64,000 nt of DNA from Tundrisphaera sp051175315 (GTDB taxonomy: Bacteria > Planctomycetota > Planctomycetia > Isosphaerales > Isosphaeraceae): contig NZ_CP195100.1 in assembly GCF_051175315.1 (NCBI RefSeq), positions 5,580,001-5,644,000 of the forward strand. The letters run 5' to 3'. The position numbers and the translations under genes were made by a program. The notes beneath the pieces were generated by a model. It had not been told where the DNA came from and ran no database searches. It saw only the letters and a list, made by a program, of their open reading frames with translations. Shown here in pieces: positions 54,638 through 63,761 of the stretch. Each line of letters begins with the position of its first letter. Positions within the stretch are counted from its first letter, which is position 1.

Positions 54638-55048
54638 ATGGACGTCCAGGTGACCAGCGTCTTCATGTATGTCGACGACGTCCAGAAGTCGCTCGACTTC
54701 TACCACGAGATCGTCGGCGCCGAGGTCGTGCAGCTCCACGTCGAGGAAGAAGGCGGCCCGCTTACCCTGGCCCTGCTCCGCCTGGGCGACTTCACCCTGA
54801 TGCTCCACCCCCAGGACGAGGAAACCGCCGACTTCCAGAACAACAAGTTGGGTGTCGGGATCCACCTCCAGGTGCGGGTCGACGACGTGGATGCCTTCTA
54901 CCACCACTGCCTCGACGAGGGGGCGATGCTCTCCGTCTCCAGCGAGCCGGTCGACCAGCCCTGGGGCTGGCGGGAATTCGCCCTGAAGGATCCGGACGGC
55001 TACGTCTGGTCGATCTATCAGGATAAGTCGGGCGGGCAGTGGACCTGA
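54638..55048 (+). CDS. VOC family protein (glyoxalase/dioxygenase-fold)
   Basis: A 136-residue vicinal-oxygen-chelate protein with two beta-alpha-beta-beta-beta modules. The first starts VTSVFMYVDDVQKSLDFYHEIVGA and the second GVGIHLQVRVDDVDAFYHHC; it ends FALKDPDGYVWSIYQD. Metal-ligand positions (H and E) are suggested by GIHLQVRV and KDPDGYVWS, but are not certain. GAGGAGGGAGA precedes the ATG, a strong ribosome site. Substrate unknown (glyoxalase, bleomycin-binding or thiol transferase). Confidence 0.88.
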   Translation: MDVQVTSVFMYVDDVQKSLDFYHEIVGAEVVQLHVEEEGGPLTLALLRLGDFTLMLHPQDEETADFQNNKLGVGIHLQVRVDDVDAFYHHCLDEGAMLSVSSEPVDQPWGWREFALKDPDGYVWSIYQDKSGGQWT

Positions 55049-55136
55049 GCCCCCGGCGCGGATAAGGTTCGAAGGAGGGATTGCCCGCCGGCGATCCCCG
55101 CGATCGCCTCGGCAAAGCTCCTCTCCCGGGCCTTTG

Positions 55137-56009
55137 ATGAGCCGCGAAACCTTCCCGCCCTCCCTCGCCGAGCCCCGCGAGGAGCGTCCGCCCGCTCCCC
55201 GGGATGTCGCGCCCCTGCCGATCGTCCGGTATGGCCCCGAGGCTGCCGTGCCCGACGAGGACTGGGTGGCGGTCGAGGAACCGCTGGAGATCCGGGCGCG
55301 CGGGCCCGGGCAGGTGCCCGTCAGCGTGGCCGTGACCATGCGGACGCCGGGGCATGACCTCGAACTGGCCGTCGGTTTCCTGTTCACCGAAGGGCTGATC
55401 CGTTCCCGCGACGAACTGGACCTGTCGGCCCGGCACCTGATCCACGATGGCGACATCGTCCGGGTCGCCCTGAACCGGCCGTTCGACGGGGAGGGCCTGA
55501 CGCGGCACTTCTACGCGACCTCCAGTTGCGGGGTCTGCGGCAAGGCCAGCCTGGACAAGGTGGCCGTGATCTGCCACCCGGTCGGCGATGGCCCGGTGGT
55601 CGGACGGTCGACCATCGTGGGCCTGCCCGATGCCCTGCGGTCGGCCCAGAGCGGGTTCGACCGCACCGGCGGGGTGCATGCGGCCGGCCTGTTCGATGCC
55701 GAAGGCGGGCGGATCGCCCTCCGCGAAGACGTCGGGCGGCATAACGCGGTCGACAAGATCGTCGGCCGGGCGTTGCTCGACGGGATGGTCCCGCTGGGCG
55801 GCCACATCCTGATGGTCTCGGGGCGGACCAGCTTCGAGATCTTGCAGAAGGCGGCCGTGGCGGGGGTGCCCATCGTCTGCGCCGTCTCGGCCCCGTCGAG
55901 CCTCGCCGTGGCGGTCGCCGATCGGCTCAAGATCACCCTGGTCGGCTTCCTCCGGGGCTCCCGGTTCAACGTCTATACCCATGCCCACCGGATCGACCCG
56001 CTCCGCTAG
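55137..56009 (+). CDS. fdhD: Formate dehydrogenase accessory sulfurtransferase
   Basis: FdhD transfers sulfur to the molybdenum-bis-MGD cofactor of formate dehydrogenases. 290 residues. It has EEPLEIRARGPGQVPVSVAVTMRTPG-type sequence, LELAVGFLFTEGLI, the conserved Cys pair SSCGVCGKASLD (C131, C134), and FDRTGGVHAAGLFD followed by REDVGRHNAVDKIVG. ATG 55137 begins the protein; a TTG one codon earlier is in frame. It lies 21 bp before the molybdoenzyme gene, its natural substrate, so the two form an operon. Confidence 0.95.
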   Translation: MSRETFPPSLAEPREERPPAPRDVAPLPIVRYGPEAAVPDEDWVAVEEPLEIRARGPGQVPVSVAVTMRTPGHDLELAVGFLFTEGLIRSRDELDLSARHLIHDGDIVRVALNRPFDGEGLTRHFYATSSCGVCGKASLDKVAVICHPVGDGPVVGRSTIVGLPDALRSAQSGFDRTGGVHAAGLFDAEGGRIALREDVGRHNAVDKIVGRALLDGMVPLGGHILMVSGRTSFEILQKAAVAGVPIVCAVSAPSSLAVAVADRLKITLVGFLRGSRFNVYTHAHRIDPLR

Positions 56010-56030
56010 ACGCCAGGAAGGGAGGGCGAC

Positions 56031-58346
56031 GTGTCCGATCCTGAGAAGAAGCCCGAGACCGCCGACGTCGATGTCCGGCCGTATCATCATCCGGCCGCCG
56101 GCTTCGGCGCGATCCTGAGCACGATGAAGCACGCCGTCAACGAGATGGGCGTGCTCCGCAGCGTGTCGATGCTGCTCAAGGTCAACCAATCCAACGGGTT
56201 CGACTGCCCCGGCTGCGCCTGGCCCGACCCCGGCGCCGGGCACGGGTCGCACGCGGAGTTCTGCGAGAACGGGGCCAAGGCCGTCGCCGCCGAGGCGACC
56301 AAGCACCGCGTGACCCCGGAGTTCTTCGAGGAGTGGCCCGTCTCCCGCCTGCTCGACCAGTCCGACCACTGGCTGGAATCCCAGGGACGGCTCACCACCC
56401 CGATGCACCTGGCCCCCGGCTCCGACCACTACGCTCCGATCGCCTGGGACGAAGCCTTCCGCCTGATCGCCCGCGAGTTGAACGCCCTGGCCTCCCCGGA
56501 TGAGGCGATCTTCTACACCTCCGGCCGGACAAGCAACGAGGCGGCGTTCCTCTACCAGTTGTTCGTCCGCCTGTACGGGACCAACAATCTCCCCGACTGC
56601 TCGAACATGTGCCACGAGTCGAGCGGTGTCGGGATGGGGGAGACTCTCGGGGTCGGCAAGGGGACGGTCTCGCTCGCCGACTTCGACCTGGCCGACGCCA
56701 TCTTCGTGATCGGGCAGAATCCCGGGACCAACCATCCCCGGATGCTCTCGGCCCTGGAAGCCGCCGCGCGTCGGGGCTGCCACATCGTCAGCATCAACCC
56801 GCTCCACGAAAAGGCCCTGGAACGCTTCTCCCACCCGCAGGACGTCCGCGACCTGCTGACCGGCGGGACGGCCATCGCCGAACTGTTCCTCCCGGTCCGG
56901 ATCAACGGCGACGTGGCCCTGCTCAAGGGGATCATGAAGGAGGTGCTGGAGGAGGAGCGTCGCCGGCCCGGCGAGGTCCTGGATCACGCCTTCATCGCCG
57001 AGCACACCTCCGACTTCGAGGCCTTCGCCGCCGCCCTGGAGGCGACCTCCTGGGAGGAGATCGTCCGGGAGAGCGGCATCGATCGCGAACTGATCCGCCG
57101 AGCCGGGCAGATCTACGCCAACGCCGGGCGGGTGATCGTCTGCTGGGCGATGGGCCTGACCCAGCACAAGAACGCCGTCGCCAACATCCAGGAAGTCGTC
57201 AACCTGCTGCTGTTGCGGGGCAACCTCGGCAAGCCGGGCGCCGGGGCCTGCCCGGTGCGGGGGCACAGCAACGTCCAGGGCGACCGGACGATGGGGATCT
57301 ACGAACGCCCCTCGGAGGTGTTCCTCGACCGCCTCGGCGCAGCGTTCGGGTTCGATCCGCCCCGCCACCACGGCCACGACGTGGTGGCGGCGATCAAGGC
57401 GATGCACGAGGGGCGGGCCCGCGTCTTCTTCGCGATGGGCGGCAACTTCCACTCGGCATCGCCGGACACCGACTACACCGCCGAGGCCCTCCGCCGCTGC
57501 CGCCTCACCGTCCACGTCGCCACCAAGCTCAACCGCTCACACCTGGTCCACGGCCGGGAGGCCCTGATCATGCCCTGCCTCGGCCGCACGGAGCTGGACG
57601 TCCGGGCGTCCGGCCCTCAGTTCATCACGGTCGAGGATTCGATGAGCGCCGTCCACGGCTCGCGGGGGAGCCTTCCCCCGGCGTCGGACGACCTGCTCAG
57701 CGAGCCCGCCATCATTTGCGGGCTCGCCCGCGCCACCCTCGGGCCGGGCTCCCCCATCGACTGGGAGGGGATGGCGGACGACTACGACCGGATCCGCGAC
57801 CGGATCGCCGAGGTCATCCCCGGCTTCGAGGACTTCAACGCCCGGGTCCGCCGGCCGGGCGGGTTCGCCCTGCCCAACAACGCCGCCCGGCTCCGGTTCG
57901 ACACCGCAACCGGCAAGGCCCGGTTCACCGTCCACCCGATCCCGAAGATCCCCCTGCTCCCCGGCCAGTTGCTGATGATGACGGTCCGCAGCCACGACCA
58001 GTACAACACCACGGTCTACGGCCTCGACGACCGCTATCGGGGGGTCTATCACGAGCGTCGGGTCGTCTTTTTGAACCCGGACGACATCCGGGACCTGAAG
58101 CTGGTCGATCGCCAGGTGGTCGACCTGATCGGCGAGTTCCGCGGCGAGACGCGCCGCGCGTCGCGATTCATCGTCGTGCCGTATGACATCCCCCGCGGGT
58201 GTGCGGCCACCTACTTCCCCGAGGCCAACGTGCTGGTGCCGGTCGATGACTTCGCCGACGGCAGCCGGACCCCCGCATCGAAGTCGGTCGTGATCCGGGT
58301 CGTCCCGACCCACTCGGCGGATCGAGTCGAGGCCCCGATGGCATAA
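56031..58346 (+). CDS. FdhF/YdeP family molybdopterin oxidoreductase
   Basis: A 771-residue bis-MGD oxidoreductase, GTG start. It has C59 and C62 in FDCPGCAWPDPG (and C78) near the N-terminus, then the MGD-binding segments SDHYAPIAWDEAF and TSGRTSNEAAFLYQLF. The loop CSNMCHESSGVGMGET places C194 where formate dehydrogenases have catalytic Cys or Sec. It continues with FVIGQNPGTNHPRML, MGLTQHKNAVANIQEV, GNLGKPGAGACPVRGHSNVQGDRT-like sequence and a C-terminal molydopterin-binding domain (MTVRSHDQYNTTVYGLDDRY). YdeP-type proteins have unsettled substrates. With fdhD upstream, a formate-linked or related reaction is plausible. No electron-transfer subunit is encoded beside it. Confidence 0.92.
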   Translation: MSDPEKKPETADVDVRPYHHPAAGFGAILSTMKHAVNEMGVLRSVSMLLKVNQSNGFDCPGCAWPDPGAGHGSHAEFCENGAKAVAAEATKHRVTPEFFEEWPVSRLLDQSDHWLESQGRLTTPMHLAPGSDHYAPIAWDEAFRLIARELNALASPDEAIFYTSGRTSNEAAFLYQLFVRLYGTNNLPDCSNMCHESSGVGMGETLGVGKGTVSLADFDLADAIFVIGQNPGTNHPRMLSALEAAARRGCHIVSINPLHEKALERFSHPQDVRDLLTGGTAIAELFLPVRINGDVALLKGIMKEVLEEERRRPGEVLDHAFIAEHTSDFEAFAAALEATSWEEIVRESGIDRELIRRAGQIYANAGRVIVCWAMGLTQHKNAVANIQEVVNLLLLRGNLGKPGAGACPVRGHSNVQGDRTMGIYERPSEVFLDRLGAAFGFDPPRHHGHDVVAAIKAMHEGRARVFFAMGGNFHSASPDTDYTAEALRRCRLTVHVATKLNRSHLVHGREALIMPCLGRTELDVRASGPQFITVEDSMSAVHGSRGSLPPASDDLLSEPAIICGLARATLGPGSPIDWEGMADDYDRIRDRIAEVIPGFEDFNARVRRPGGFALPNNAARLRFDTATGKARFTVHPIPKIPLLPGQLLMMTVRSHDQYNTTVYGLDDRYRGVYHERRVVFLNPDDIRDLKLVDRQVVDLIGEFRGETRRASRFIVVPYDIPRGCAATYFPEANVLVPVDDFADGSRTPASKSVVIRVVPTHSADRVEAPMA

Positions 58347-58459
58347 CTTCGCCGCCCTGATCGATGTGAGGCCGATTCCGCCCGCCCCGACCGGCTGGTA
58401 GGATGGGCTTCCGCGTGCGCATGGGTTTCGGATCGGTCGTCAGGGGTCGGGGTTTGCTG

Positions 58460-60214
58460 ATGCGATCAAGCGTCCTGGTCGGGGTGGTGGTCGGAGGTTG
58501 GTTGGCGGTTTGGGGTCCGGTCCGGGCATCGGCCGAGGAAGGGCAATTTCGCTCGCGGGTCGTCGTGTCGCAGCAGGAAGACGCCTCGGCGGCCGGCCGG
58601 CAGGTGATGCGGGATGGCGGCAACGCCATCGACGCGGCGGTGGCCACGGCCTTCGCGCTGGCGGTCACGCACCCGGCGGCCGGCAACCTGGGCGGGGGCG
58701 GGTTCATCGTCGCCTACCTGGCCGACACCCGCGAGGTCGTCACGGTCGACTTCCGCGAGATGGCCCCGAAGGCGGCCACCGAGCGGATGTACCTGGGCGA
58801 GAACGGCCTGCCCGCCCGCGGCCATCGCGCCGGGCCGAAGGCGGCCGGCGTGCCGGGGACCGTTCGGGGGCTGGGCCTGGCCCACGCCCGCTGGGGCCGG
58901 GCCAAGTGGGCCGACCTGGTCCGTCCCGCCGAGGCGCTGGCCCGCGATGGCTTCGTGATCTCCGACACGCTCGCCCGCTCGCTCAACGCCCAGCTCGAAT
59001 CCAACGACCCCAAGGACGGCGCCGGGGTCCCCGAGGACCTGGGGACGACCGGCGACCGGCTCGCCGACTTCGCCGCCTCGGTCGCCGCCTTCCGCAAGCC
59101 CGACGGCGCCCGCTGGAAAGAAGGGGATCGCCTGATCCAGCGCGACCTCGCCGACACCCTCGCCCGGATCGGCCGCGACGGGCCGGGCGAGTTCTACACG
59201 GGCGAGACCGCCCGCAAGATCGTCGCCCACATGGAGTCCCTGGGCGGGCTCGTCACCATGGACGACCTGGCCGCCTACGAGGCCAAGGCCCGCACCCCGA
59301 TCCACGGCACCTACAAGGGCTACGACATCTTCGGGATGGCCCCGCCGGCCTCGGGCGGGATCCTGATCGTCCAGATGCTCAACATCCTGGAGCGGTTCGA
59401 CCTCAAGGCCGACGGGGCCCAGTCCCCCCGCACGCTCCACCGGATCACCGAGGCGATGCGGCGCGGCTTCTACACCCGGGCGACCGCGATCGCCGATCCG
59501 GCCTTCTTCACGGCCCCCGTCGAGAAGCTGATCTCCAAGTCATACGCGGACGAGTTGGCCGGATCGATTGACGAGGGCAAGGCCACGCCGAGCGAAAGCC
59601 TCGCATCGTTCCCGATCATCGGGGCCGAAGGGAATCACACGACCCATTTCTCGACGCTCGATGAGAAGGGGAACGCCGTCGCCCTGACATATACGCTGGA
59701 GGAGGGCTACGGCAGCAAGTCGGTGGTGGCCGGCGCCGGGTTCCTGCTCAATAACGAGATGGGCGACTTCAACCTCGTCCCGGGCCGGACCGACACCCTG
59801 GGCCGGATCGGCACCCCGGCCAACCTAATCGCCCCGCGCAAGCGGATGCTCAGCTCGCAGTCCCCGACGATCGTCCTCAAGGACGGCAAGGTCCGGCTGG
59901 TCACGGGCTCTCCGGGCGGCCGGACCATCCCGAACACGACCCTGTGGGTGATCCTCAACGTCCTGGAATTCGGCCTGAGCCCGCGAGAGGCCGTCGATGC
60001 CCCCCGGACCCACCACCCCTGGTTCCCGGATGTCCTGAACATGGAAGGGACCGCCTGGTCCCAGGCGACCCGGGAAGCGTTGCAGGCGATGGGCCACAAG
60101 CTCCGCGTCGGCGGCATCCAGGGGGATGCCCACACGATCGTCGTGGACACGGACGGCACGATCCACGGCGTCGCCGACCCGCGTCGGAAGACGTCGCGGG
60201 CTGTCGGCGACTAA
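58460..60214 (+). CDS. ggt: Gamma-glutamyltransferase
   Basis: An exported Ntn-hydrolase that cleaves gamma-glutamyl bonds of glutathione-type compounds. Signal peptide MRSSVLVGVVVGGWLAVWGPV. The large subunit contains DGGNAIDAAVATAFALAVTHP, NLGGGGFIVAY, GVPGTVRGLGLAHARWG and PPASGGILIVQMLNIL. The self-cleavage site is GNHTTHFS, where the first Thr becomes the nucleophile of the small subunit. Further motifs are GFLLNNEMGDF and SSQSPTIV, then GSPGGRTIPNT. I chose ATG 58460, which begins a clean signal peptide and has GGGG 7 nt upstream; an ATG at 58403 in the same frame is the alternative. It follows the molybdoenzyme by 113 bp. Confidence 0.94.
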   Translation: MRSSVLVGVVVGGWLAVWGPVRASAEEGQFRSRVVVSQQEDASAAGRQVMRDGGNAIDAAVATAFALAVTHPAAGNLGGGGFIVAYLADTREVVTVDFREMAPKAATERMYLGENGLPARGHRAGPKAAGVPGTVRGLGLAHARWGRAKWADLVRPAEALARDGFVISDTLARSLNAQLESNDPKDGAGVPEDLGTTGDRLADFAASVAAFRKPDGARWKEGDRLIQRDLADTLARIGRDGPGEFYTGETARKIVAHMESLGGLVTMDDLAAYEAKARTPIHGTYKGYDIFGMAPPASGGILIVQMLNILERFDLKADGAQSPRTLHRITEAMRRGFYTRATAIADPAFFTAPVEKLISKSYADELAGSIDEGKATPSESLASFPIIGAEGNHTTHFSTLDEKGNAVALTYTLEEGYGSKSVVAGAGFLLNNEMGDFNLVPGRTDTLGRIGTPANLIAPRKRMLSSQSPTIVLKDGKVRLVTGSPGGRTIPNTTLWVILNVLEFGLSPREAVDAPRTHHPWFPDVLNMEGTAWSQATREALQAMGHKLRVGGIQGDAHTIVVDTDGTIHGVADPRRKTSRAVGD

Positions 60215-60302
60215 TCCTCGGTCGCATATTCAGGATCCAGGATGAAGCCGCCGGCCGGCGTTCGGGATGTCACCCGATCCGCCCGCCGGCCTCCCGGTAT
60301 CG

Positions 60303-60827
60303 ATGAGCGAGGTTCGGTCTAACATGTTCGAGACGATCTTCCGATCCGTGGTCGGCGAGTTTTCCGACCTGTCCCTGCCCCACGCCGTGCGGCTGGCGGT
60401 GCGGCTGCTGGTCGCCGCTCTGATGGGCGGCCTCCTGGGGTGGGATCGCGAGCGTGCCGGCAAGGCGGCCGGGCTCCGCACCCACATCCTGGTCGCGACC
60501 GGGGCAGCTGCCTTCATGGCCATCCCCCAGCAGTCGGGGCTCGACCCCAATGGACTGTCCCGGGTCCTCCAGGGATTGATCGCAGGGATCGGCTTCTTGG
60601 GGGCCGGGTGCATCATGAAGGGGGATACCGAGAGCCAGGTGAGGGGTCTCACGACCGCCGCCGGGATCTGGCTCACGGCGGGGGTCGGCGTCGCCGCCGG
60701 GATGGGCCGGGACATGTCCGCCCTGCTGCTCGGCGGCTTCGGCTACTTCACCCTCTCCGCCATCGGACGCTGGGAGAGGAAGCTCGGCCTGGACGACCTG
60801 AGCGACGAATCAAATCGGGCCAGGTGA
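60303..60827 (+). CDS. MgtC/SapB family membrane protein
   Basis: A membrane protein of about 174 residues with the MgtC/SapB N-terminal domain: AVRLAVRLLVAALMGGLLGWDRERAGKAAGLRTH-type sequence, then LVATGAAAFMAI, LQGLIAGIGFLGAGCIMKGD and VRGLTTAAGIWLTAGVGVAAG. The motifs R-x-A-G-L-R-T-H and G-I-G-F-L-G-A-G are diagnostic. Members have been tied to magnesium limitation, membrane potential or virulence, but the cytosolic C-terminal domain of MgtC proper is absent. The start is ATG 60303; ATG 60324 is also possible. It converges on the beta-propeller gene. Confidence 0.92.
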   Translation: MSEVRSNMFETIFRSVVGEFSDLSLPHAVRLAVRLLVAALMGGLLGWDRERAGKAAGLRTHILVATGAAAFMAIPQQSGLDPNGLSRVLQGLIAGIGFLGAGCIMKGDTESQVRGLTTAAGIWLTAGVGVAAGMGRDMSALLLGGFGYFTLSAIGRWERKLGLDDLSDESNRAR

Positions 60828-60834
60828 CATCATC

Positions 60835-60864
60835 GGGGGGGCCTATGATCCGGCCCGCCCCCGG
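60835..60864. terminator. Weak convergent hairpin
   Basis: CGGGGG (60835-60840) pairs with CCCCCG (60859-60864), continued by one more pair after a mismatch. It lies between the convergent MgtC-family and beta-propeller genes. Marginal candidate. Confidence 0.3.
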
Positions 60865-60868
60865 GCAT

Positions 60869-61822
60869 TCAGTCGAACACGATCGCCGCGGCGAGGTCGT
60901 TCCCGAAGATCTTGTGGTCCTTGAGGGTCCAGACGACCTTCTTGTCGCGGGTCACCTCGATGAGCTGCGGATTGCCGGGCCCGGCGTGGGTGTTGCCGAA
61001 GACGAGGTTGCCGTTGGCGAGCGGCTGGAGGTTGGTGACCCAGGCCAGCTTGATGCCGGGCAGCTCGTCGTGGTCGATGCTCCAGACGAGCTTGCCGGAG
61101 GGGTCGACCTCGAACACGCGGTTGTTGTTGCCGCCGGCGATCAGGGTGTTGCCGTCCGCTTTGCGGAGGGCGTTGAAGACCTCGGTGCCGTGGCCTTCGT
61201 GGCCTGGGGTCGCCGGGCGGCCGGCGAGGTCGAGCTTGTAGCTCCACACCACCTTGCCCGCGTCATCGTACTCGCGGACCACCCCGTCCAGTTCGTGGCA
61301 GACGAGGTAGTGGCCATTGTCGAGCTTGCGGGCGCGGCGGGTGTCCCGGTGCGAGTCGGGCCGATCGACGACCAGGGGAATCTCTTTGACGATCTTGTCG
61401 TCCTGGTCGACCTCGATGATCCGCCGGTTCCCAGCCTCTGCGATCATGGTCCGGCCGTCGGCCAGGCGCTGGAAGGCGTGGATCTCGACCTTGCCGGTGT
61501 AGCCCGGCTTGGGCTTCGAGACGTGGGTCCAGACGACCTTCTTGTCCGGGGTGACCTCGACGATCGTGGTGTTGCTGGTCGGGATCAGGAAGTTGCCATT
61601 GTCCAGCGCGGACAGGTCGTGCGCCGTGTGACGGGGGGTCGGGAATTCCCAAGCGACCTGCCCCGCGGCATCGCGGAGGACGACCCGCCCGCGATCCTGG
61701 CCGAGGACGCGATGGGCGAGTTTCGCCGAGGCCGGCTCCTCGGCCCGGGTGGAACGCAGGACGATGGGGCCGATGAACGCCAGGGCGGTCATCGCGATGA
61801 TCGTAGCAACTCGGGCGGTCAT
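60869..61822 (-). CDS. Exported beta-propeller (PQQ/arylsulfotransferase-like repeat) protein
   Basis: A 317-residue protein with a signal peptide (VATIIAMTALAFIGPIVL). At least five repeats each end in a D-x-x-G-K-x-V-W pattern, for example VTPDKKVVWTHV, YDDAGKVVWSYKLD, VDPSGKLVWSIDHD and VTRDKKVVWTLKDH, interspersed with LDNGNFLIP, LADGRTMIA and LANGNLVFG. This is a six- or seven-bladed propeller. Similar proteins are abundant in planctomycetes and often annotated as PQQ-binding-like or arylsulfotransferase-like. No catalytic residue can be named. It lies 67 bp after the small 89-residue gene on the same strand. Confidence 0.82.
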   Translation of the reverse strand: MTARVATIIAMTALAFIGPIVLRSTRAEEPASAKLAHRVLGQDRGRVVLRDAAGQVAWEFPTPRHTAHDLSALDNGNFLIPTSNTTIVEVTPDKKVVWTHVSKPKPGYTGKVEIHAFQRLADGRTMIAEAGNRRIIEVDQDDKIVKEIPLVVDRPDSHRDTRRARKLDNGHYLVCHELDGVVREYDDAGKVVWSYKLDLAGRPATPGHEGHGTEVFNALRKADGNTLIAGGNNNRVFEVDPSGKLVWSIDHDELPGIKLAWVTNLQPLANGNLVFGNTHAGPGNPQLIEVTRDKKVVWTLKDHKIFGNDLAAAIVFD

Positions 61823-61889
61823 GAGCAGGTCGTCTCGGTGGAAAAGGGATTCTGTGACGGCAAAGGCCCGGGTTGGGCCCGCCCACCGT

Positions 61890-62159
61890 TCAGGCTTCGG
61901 GCACCGGCCCGGCCGGGCCTGGGGGCGTCTGGATCGGGTGGGGTTCGATCTGCTGACCTTCGGGATGCCACACGACGCCCTCGGCCCGGCTCATCTCGAT
62001 CGCGCGTTCGACCATCCGCGGGACATCGATCCGCCCCGTCCCGTCGGGCTGCTCGATCATCAGGTCGCCGGTCACCGGGACGCTCACGAAGGCGTAGTCG
62101 GTCGTCGTGCGGCGAAGACGCCAGGAGATCGAGTAGGTCGGTTGGGTCGGATCGTTCAA
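61890..62159 (-). CDS. Small uncharacterised protein near the DUF1501 gene
   Basis: An 89-residue soluble protein I do not recognise. TTG start with GAGGG 7 nt upstream. It starts NDPTQPTYSISWRLRRTTTDYAFVSV, suggestive of a beta-strand pair, contains RMVERAIEMSRAEGVVW (helix), and ends in a Pro-rich tail. It lies 43 bp after the DUF1501 gene on the same strand, so co-transcription is likely. Good codon-position GC bias and the ribosome site support it. Function unknown. Confidence 0.65.
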   Translation of the reverse strand: MNDPTQPTYSISWRLRRTTTDYAFVSVPVTGDLMIEQPDGTGRIDVPRMVERAIEMSRAEGVVWHPEGQQIEPHPIQTPPGPAGPVPEA

Positions 62160-62202
62160 GGAATTGCCCTCGGCGCCGGCCGGGATGATCGCGACGGATG
62201 AC

Positions 62203-63681
62203 TCAAGCGATGATCTGGGTGATGGGGTCGGCCCCCTCCACGCCGACGAGCTTCTGGTCGAGTCCGCCGTAGAAGTAAGTCAGCGCGTTGGGGTCGAATC
62301 CCATCTGGTGCAACACGGTCGCATGAAGGTTCTTGACATGGAAGCGATCGGAGATGGCGGCCCCGCCCAGTTCGTCGGTCTCGCCCACCGAGATCCCCCC
62401 CTTGATCCCGCCGCCGGCCATCCACATCGTGAAGCCGTAGGCGTTGTGGTCGCGGCCGGTCCCCTCGGCGTACTCGGCGGTCGGCTGGCGGCCGAACTCG
62501 CCGCCCCAGATCACCAGGGTCTCGTCCAGTAGCCCCTTGCGCTTGAGGTCGGCCAGCAGCCCGGCGATCGGCTTGTCGGTCCGGCCGGCGTGGTAGTTGT
62601 GATTCTTGAGCAGGTCGCCGTGGGCGTCCCAGTTGCTGTCGTTGTGGGCGCCGCCGGCGTAAAGCTGGACGAACCGGACCCCGCGCTCGACCAGTCGGCG
62701 GGCCAGGAGGCAGCGGCGGCCGAAGTCGCGGGTGTTTTCCTGGTCGATGCCGTAGAGGGCCTTGGTCTCGTCGGTCTCGGTGTCGAGGTCCACCGCCTCC
62801 GGTGCCGAGCTTTGCATGGCATAGGCCATCTCGTAGCTGGCGATCCGCGCCGCGAGGTTCGAGTTGTCGAGCCGGTGGGCCTGATGGTCGGCGTTGAACC
62901 CGTTCAGGGCGTCGATCATCCGCCTCTGCTGTTCGGGCGAACGCCCGTCGGGGCGCCTGAGGTCGAGCACCGGCGTGCCCGCCGACCGGAGGATCGTCCC
63001 CTGGTAGGTGGCCGGCATGTAGCCGCTCGACCAGTTCTTGGCCCCGGAGATCGGCCCGCCGGTCGGGTCGAGCATGACCACGAACCCGGGCAGGTTCTCG
63101 TTCTCGCTGCCCAGCCCGTAGTTGACCCAAGAGCCGAGGCACGGGCTGCCCGAGAGGATCTTGCCCGTGTTCATCTGGAGCATGGCCGACCCATGGATCG
63201 GCGAGTCGGCCGTCATCGAGTGGATGAAGGCGATGTCGTCGACATGGTTCGCCAGGTTCGGGAACAGGTCGCTGACGTACTTGCCGCACTGGCCGTATTG
63301 CTGGAACTTCCACTTGGGGCCGACGACGCGCCCCTCGTTCTTCTTCCCGCCGCGACCGAAGGTCTTGATCGGGATCGACTTGCCGTCGAGCTTGTACAAC
63401 TCGGGCTTGTAGTCGAACGTGTCCATGTGGCTCGGCCCGCCGTACATGAACAGGAAGATCACGCTCTTGGCCTTGGCAGGCAGCGGCGGCAGCTTGGGGG
63501 CGAGCGGGTTGGCAAACGCCCTGGCCTCCGCCGGGATCTCCGCACCCTTGGCGAGCCCGTCCTTGCCGAGCAGGCCGGCCATGGCCACCCCGGTGAAGCC
63601 GGCGCCGGCCTCCCACAGGAACTCGCGGCGGGTGCGGCCGCAGAACGTGCCCCGGGGCTGATCGGATCGAGGACGACTCAT
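62203..63681 (-). CDS. DUF1501 domain-containing protein
   Basis: A 492-residue protein of the DUF1501 (sulfatase-like fold) family, highly expanded in planctomycetes. It has a twin-arginine leader (RTRREFLWEAGAGFTGVAMAGLLG), then KSVIFLFMYGGPSHMDTFDYKP, HVDDIAFIHSMTADSPIHGSA and GFVVMLDPTGGPISGAKN. The metal-binding-like HNDSNWDAHGDLLKNHNYHA and WGGEFGRQPTAEYAEGTGRDHN also follow the family. AGAGGA lies before the ATG 63681. It follows the DUF1553-type gene on the same strand, the classic planctomycete pair. Its enzymatic role is unknown. Confidence 0.95.
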   Translation of the reverse strand: MSRPRSDQPRGTFCGRTRREFLWEAGAGFTGVAMAGLLGKDGLAKGAEIPAEARAFANPLAPKLPPLPAKAKSVIFLFMYGGPSHMDTFDYKPELYKLDGKSIPIKTFGRGGKKNEGRVVGPKWKFQQYGQCGKYVSDLFPNLANHVDDIAFIHSMTADSPIHGSAMLQMNTGKILSGSPCLGSWVNYGLGSENENLPGFVVMLDPTGGPISGAKNWSSGYMPATYQGTILRSAGTPVLDLRRPDGRSPEQQRRMIDALNGFNADHQAHRLDNSNLAARIASYEMAYAMQSSAPEAVDLDTETDETKALYGIDQENTRDFGRRCLLARRLVERGVRFVQLYAGGAHNDSNWDAHGDLLKNHNYHAGRTDKPIAGLLADLKRKGLLDETLVIWGGEFGRQPTAEYAEGTGRDHNAYGFTMWMAGGGIKGGISVGETDELGGAAISDRFHVKNLHATVLHQMGFDPNALTYFYGGLDQKLVGVEGADPITQIIA

Positions 63682-63761
63682 CGGATTCCTCTTTCGCGTG
63701 GTGTTCGGGCCGATGGCCTGCGGTGTTCGGGGGATCAGGGGGGCCGGGGCCCGCCCCGCGA

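Noticed and set aside
56031..58346. Selenocysteine in the molybdoenzyme
   Set aside because: The active-site position is encoded by TGC (Cys), and there is no in-frame TGA.
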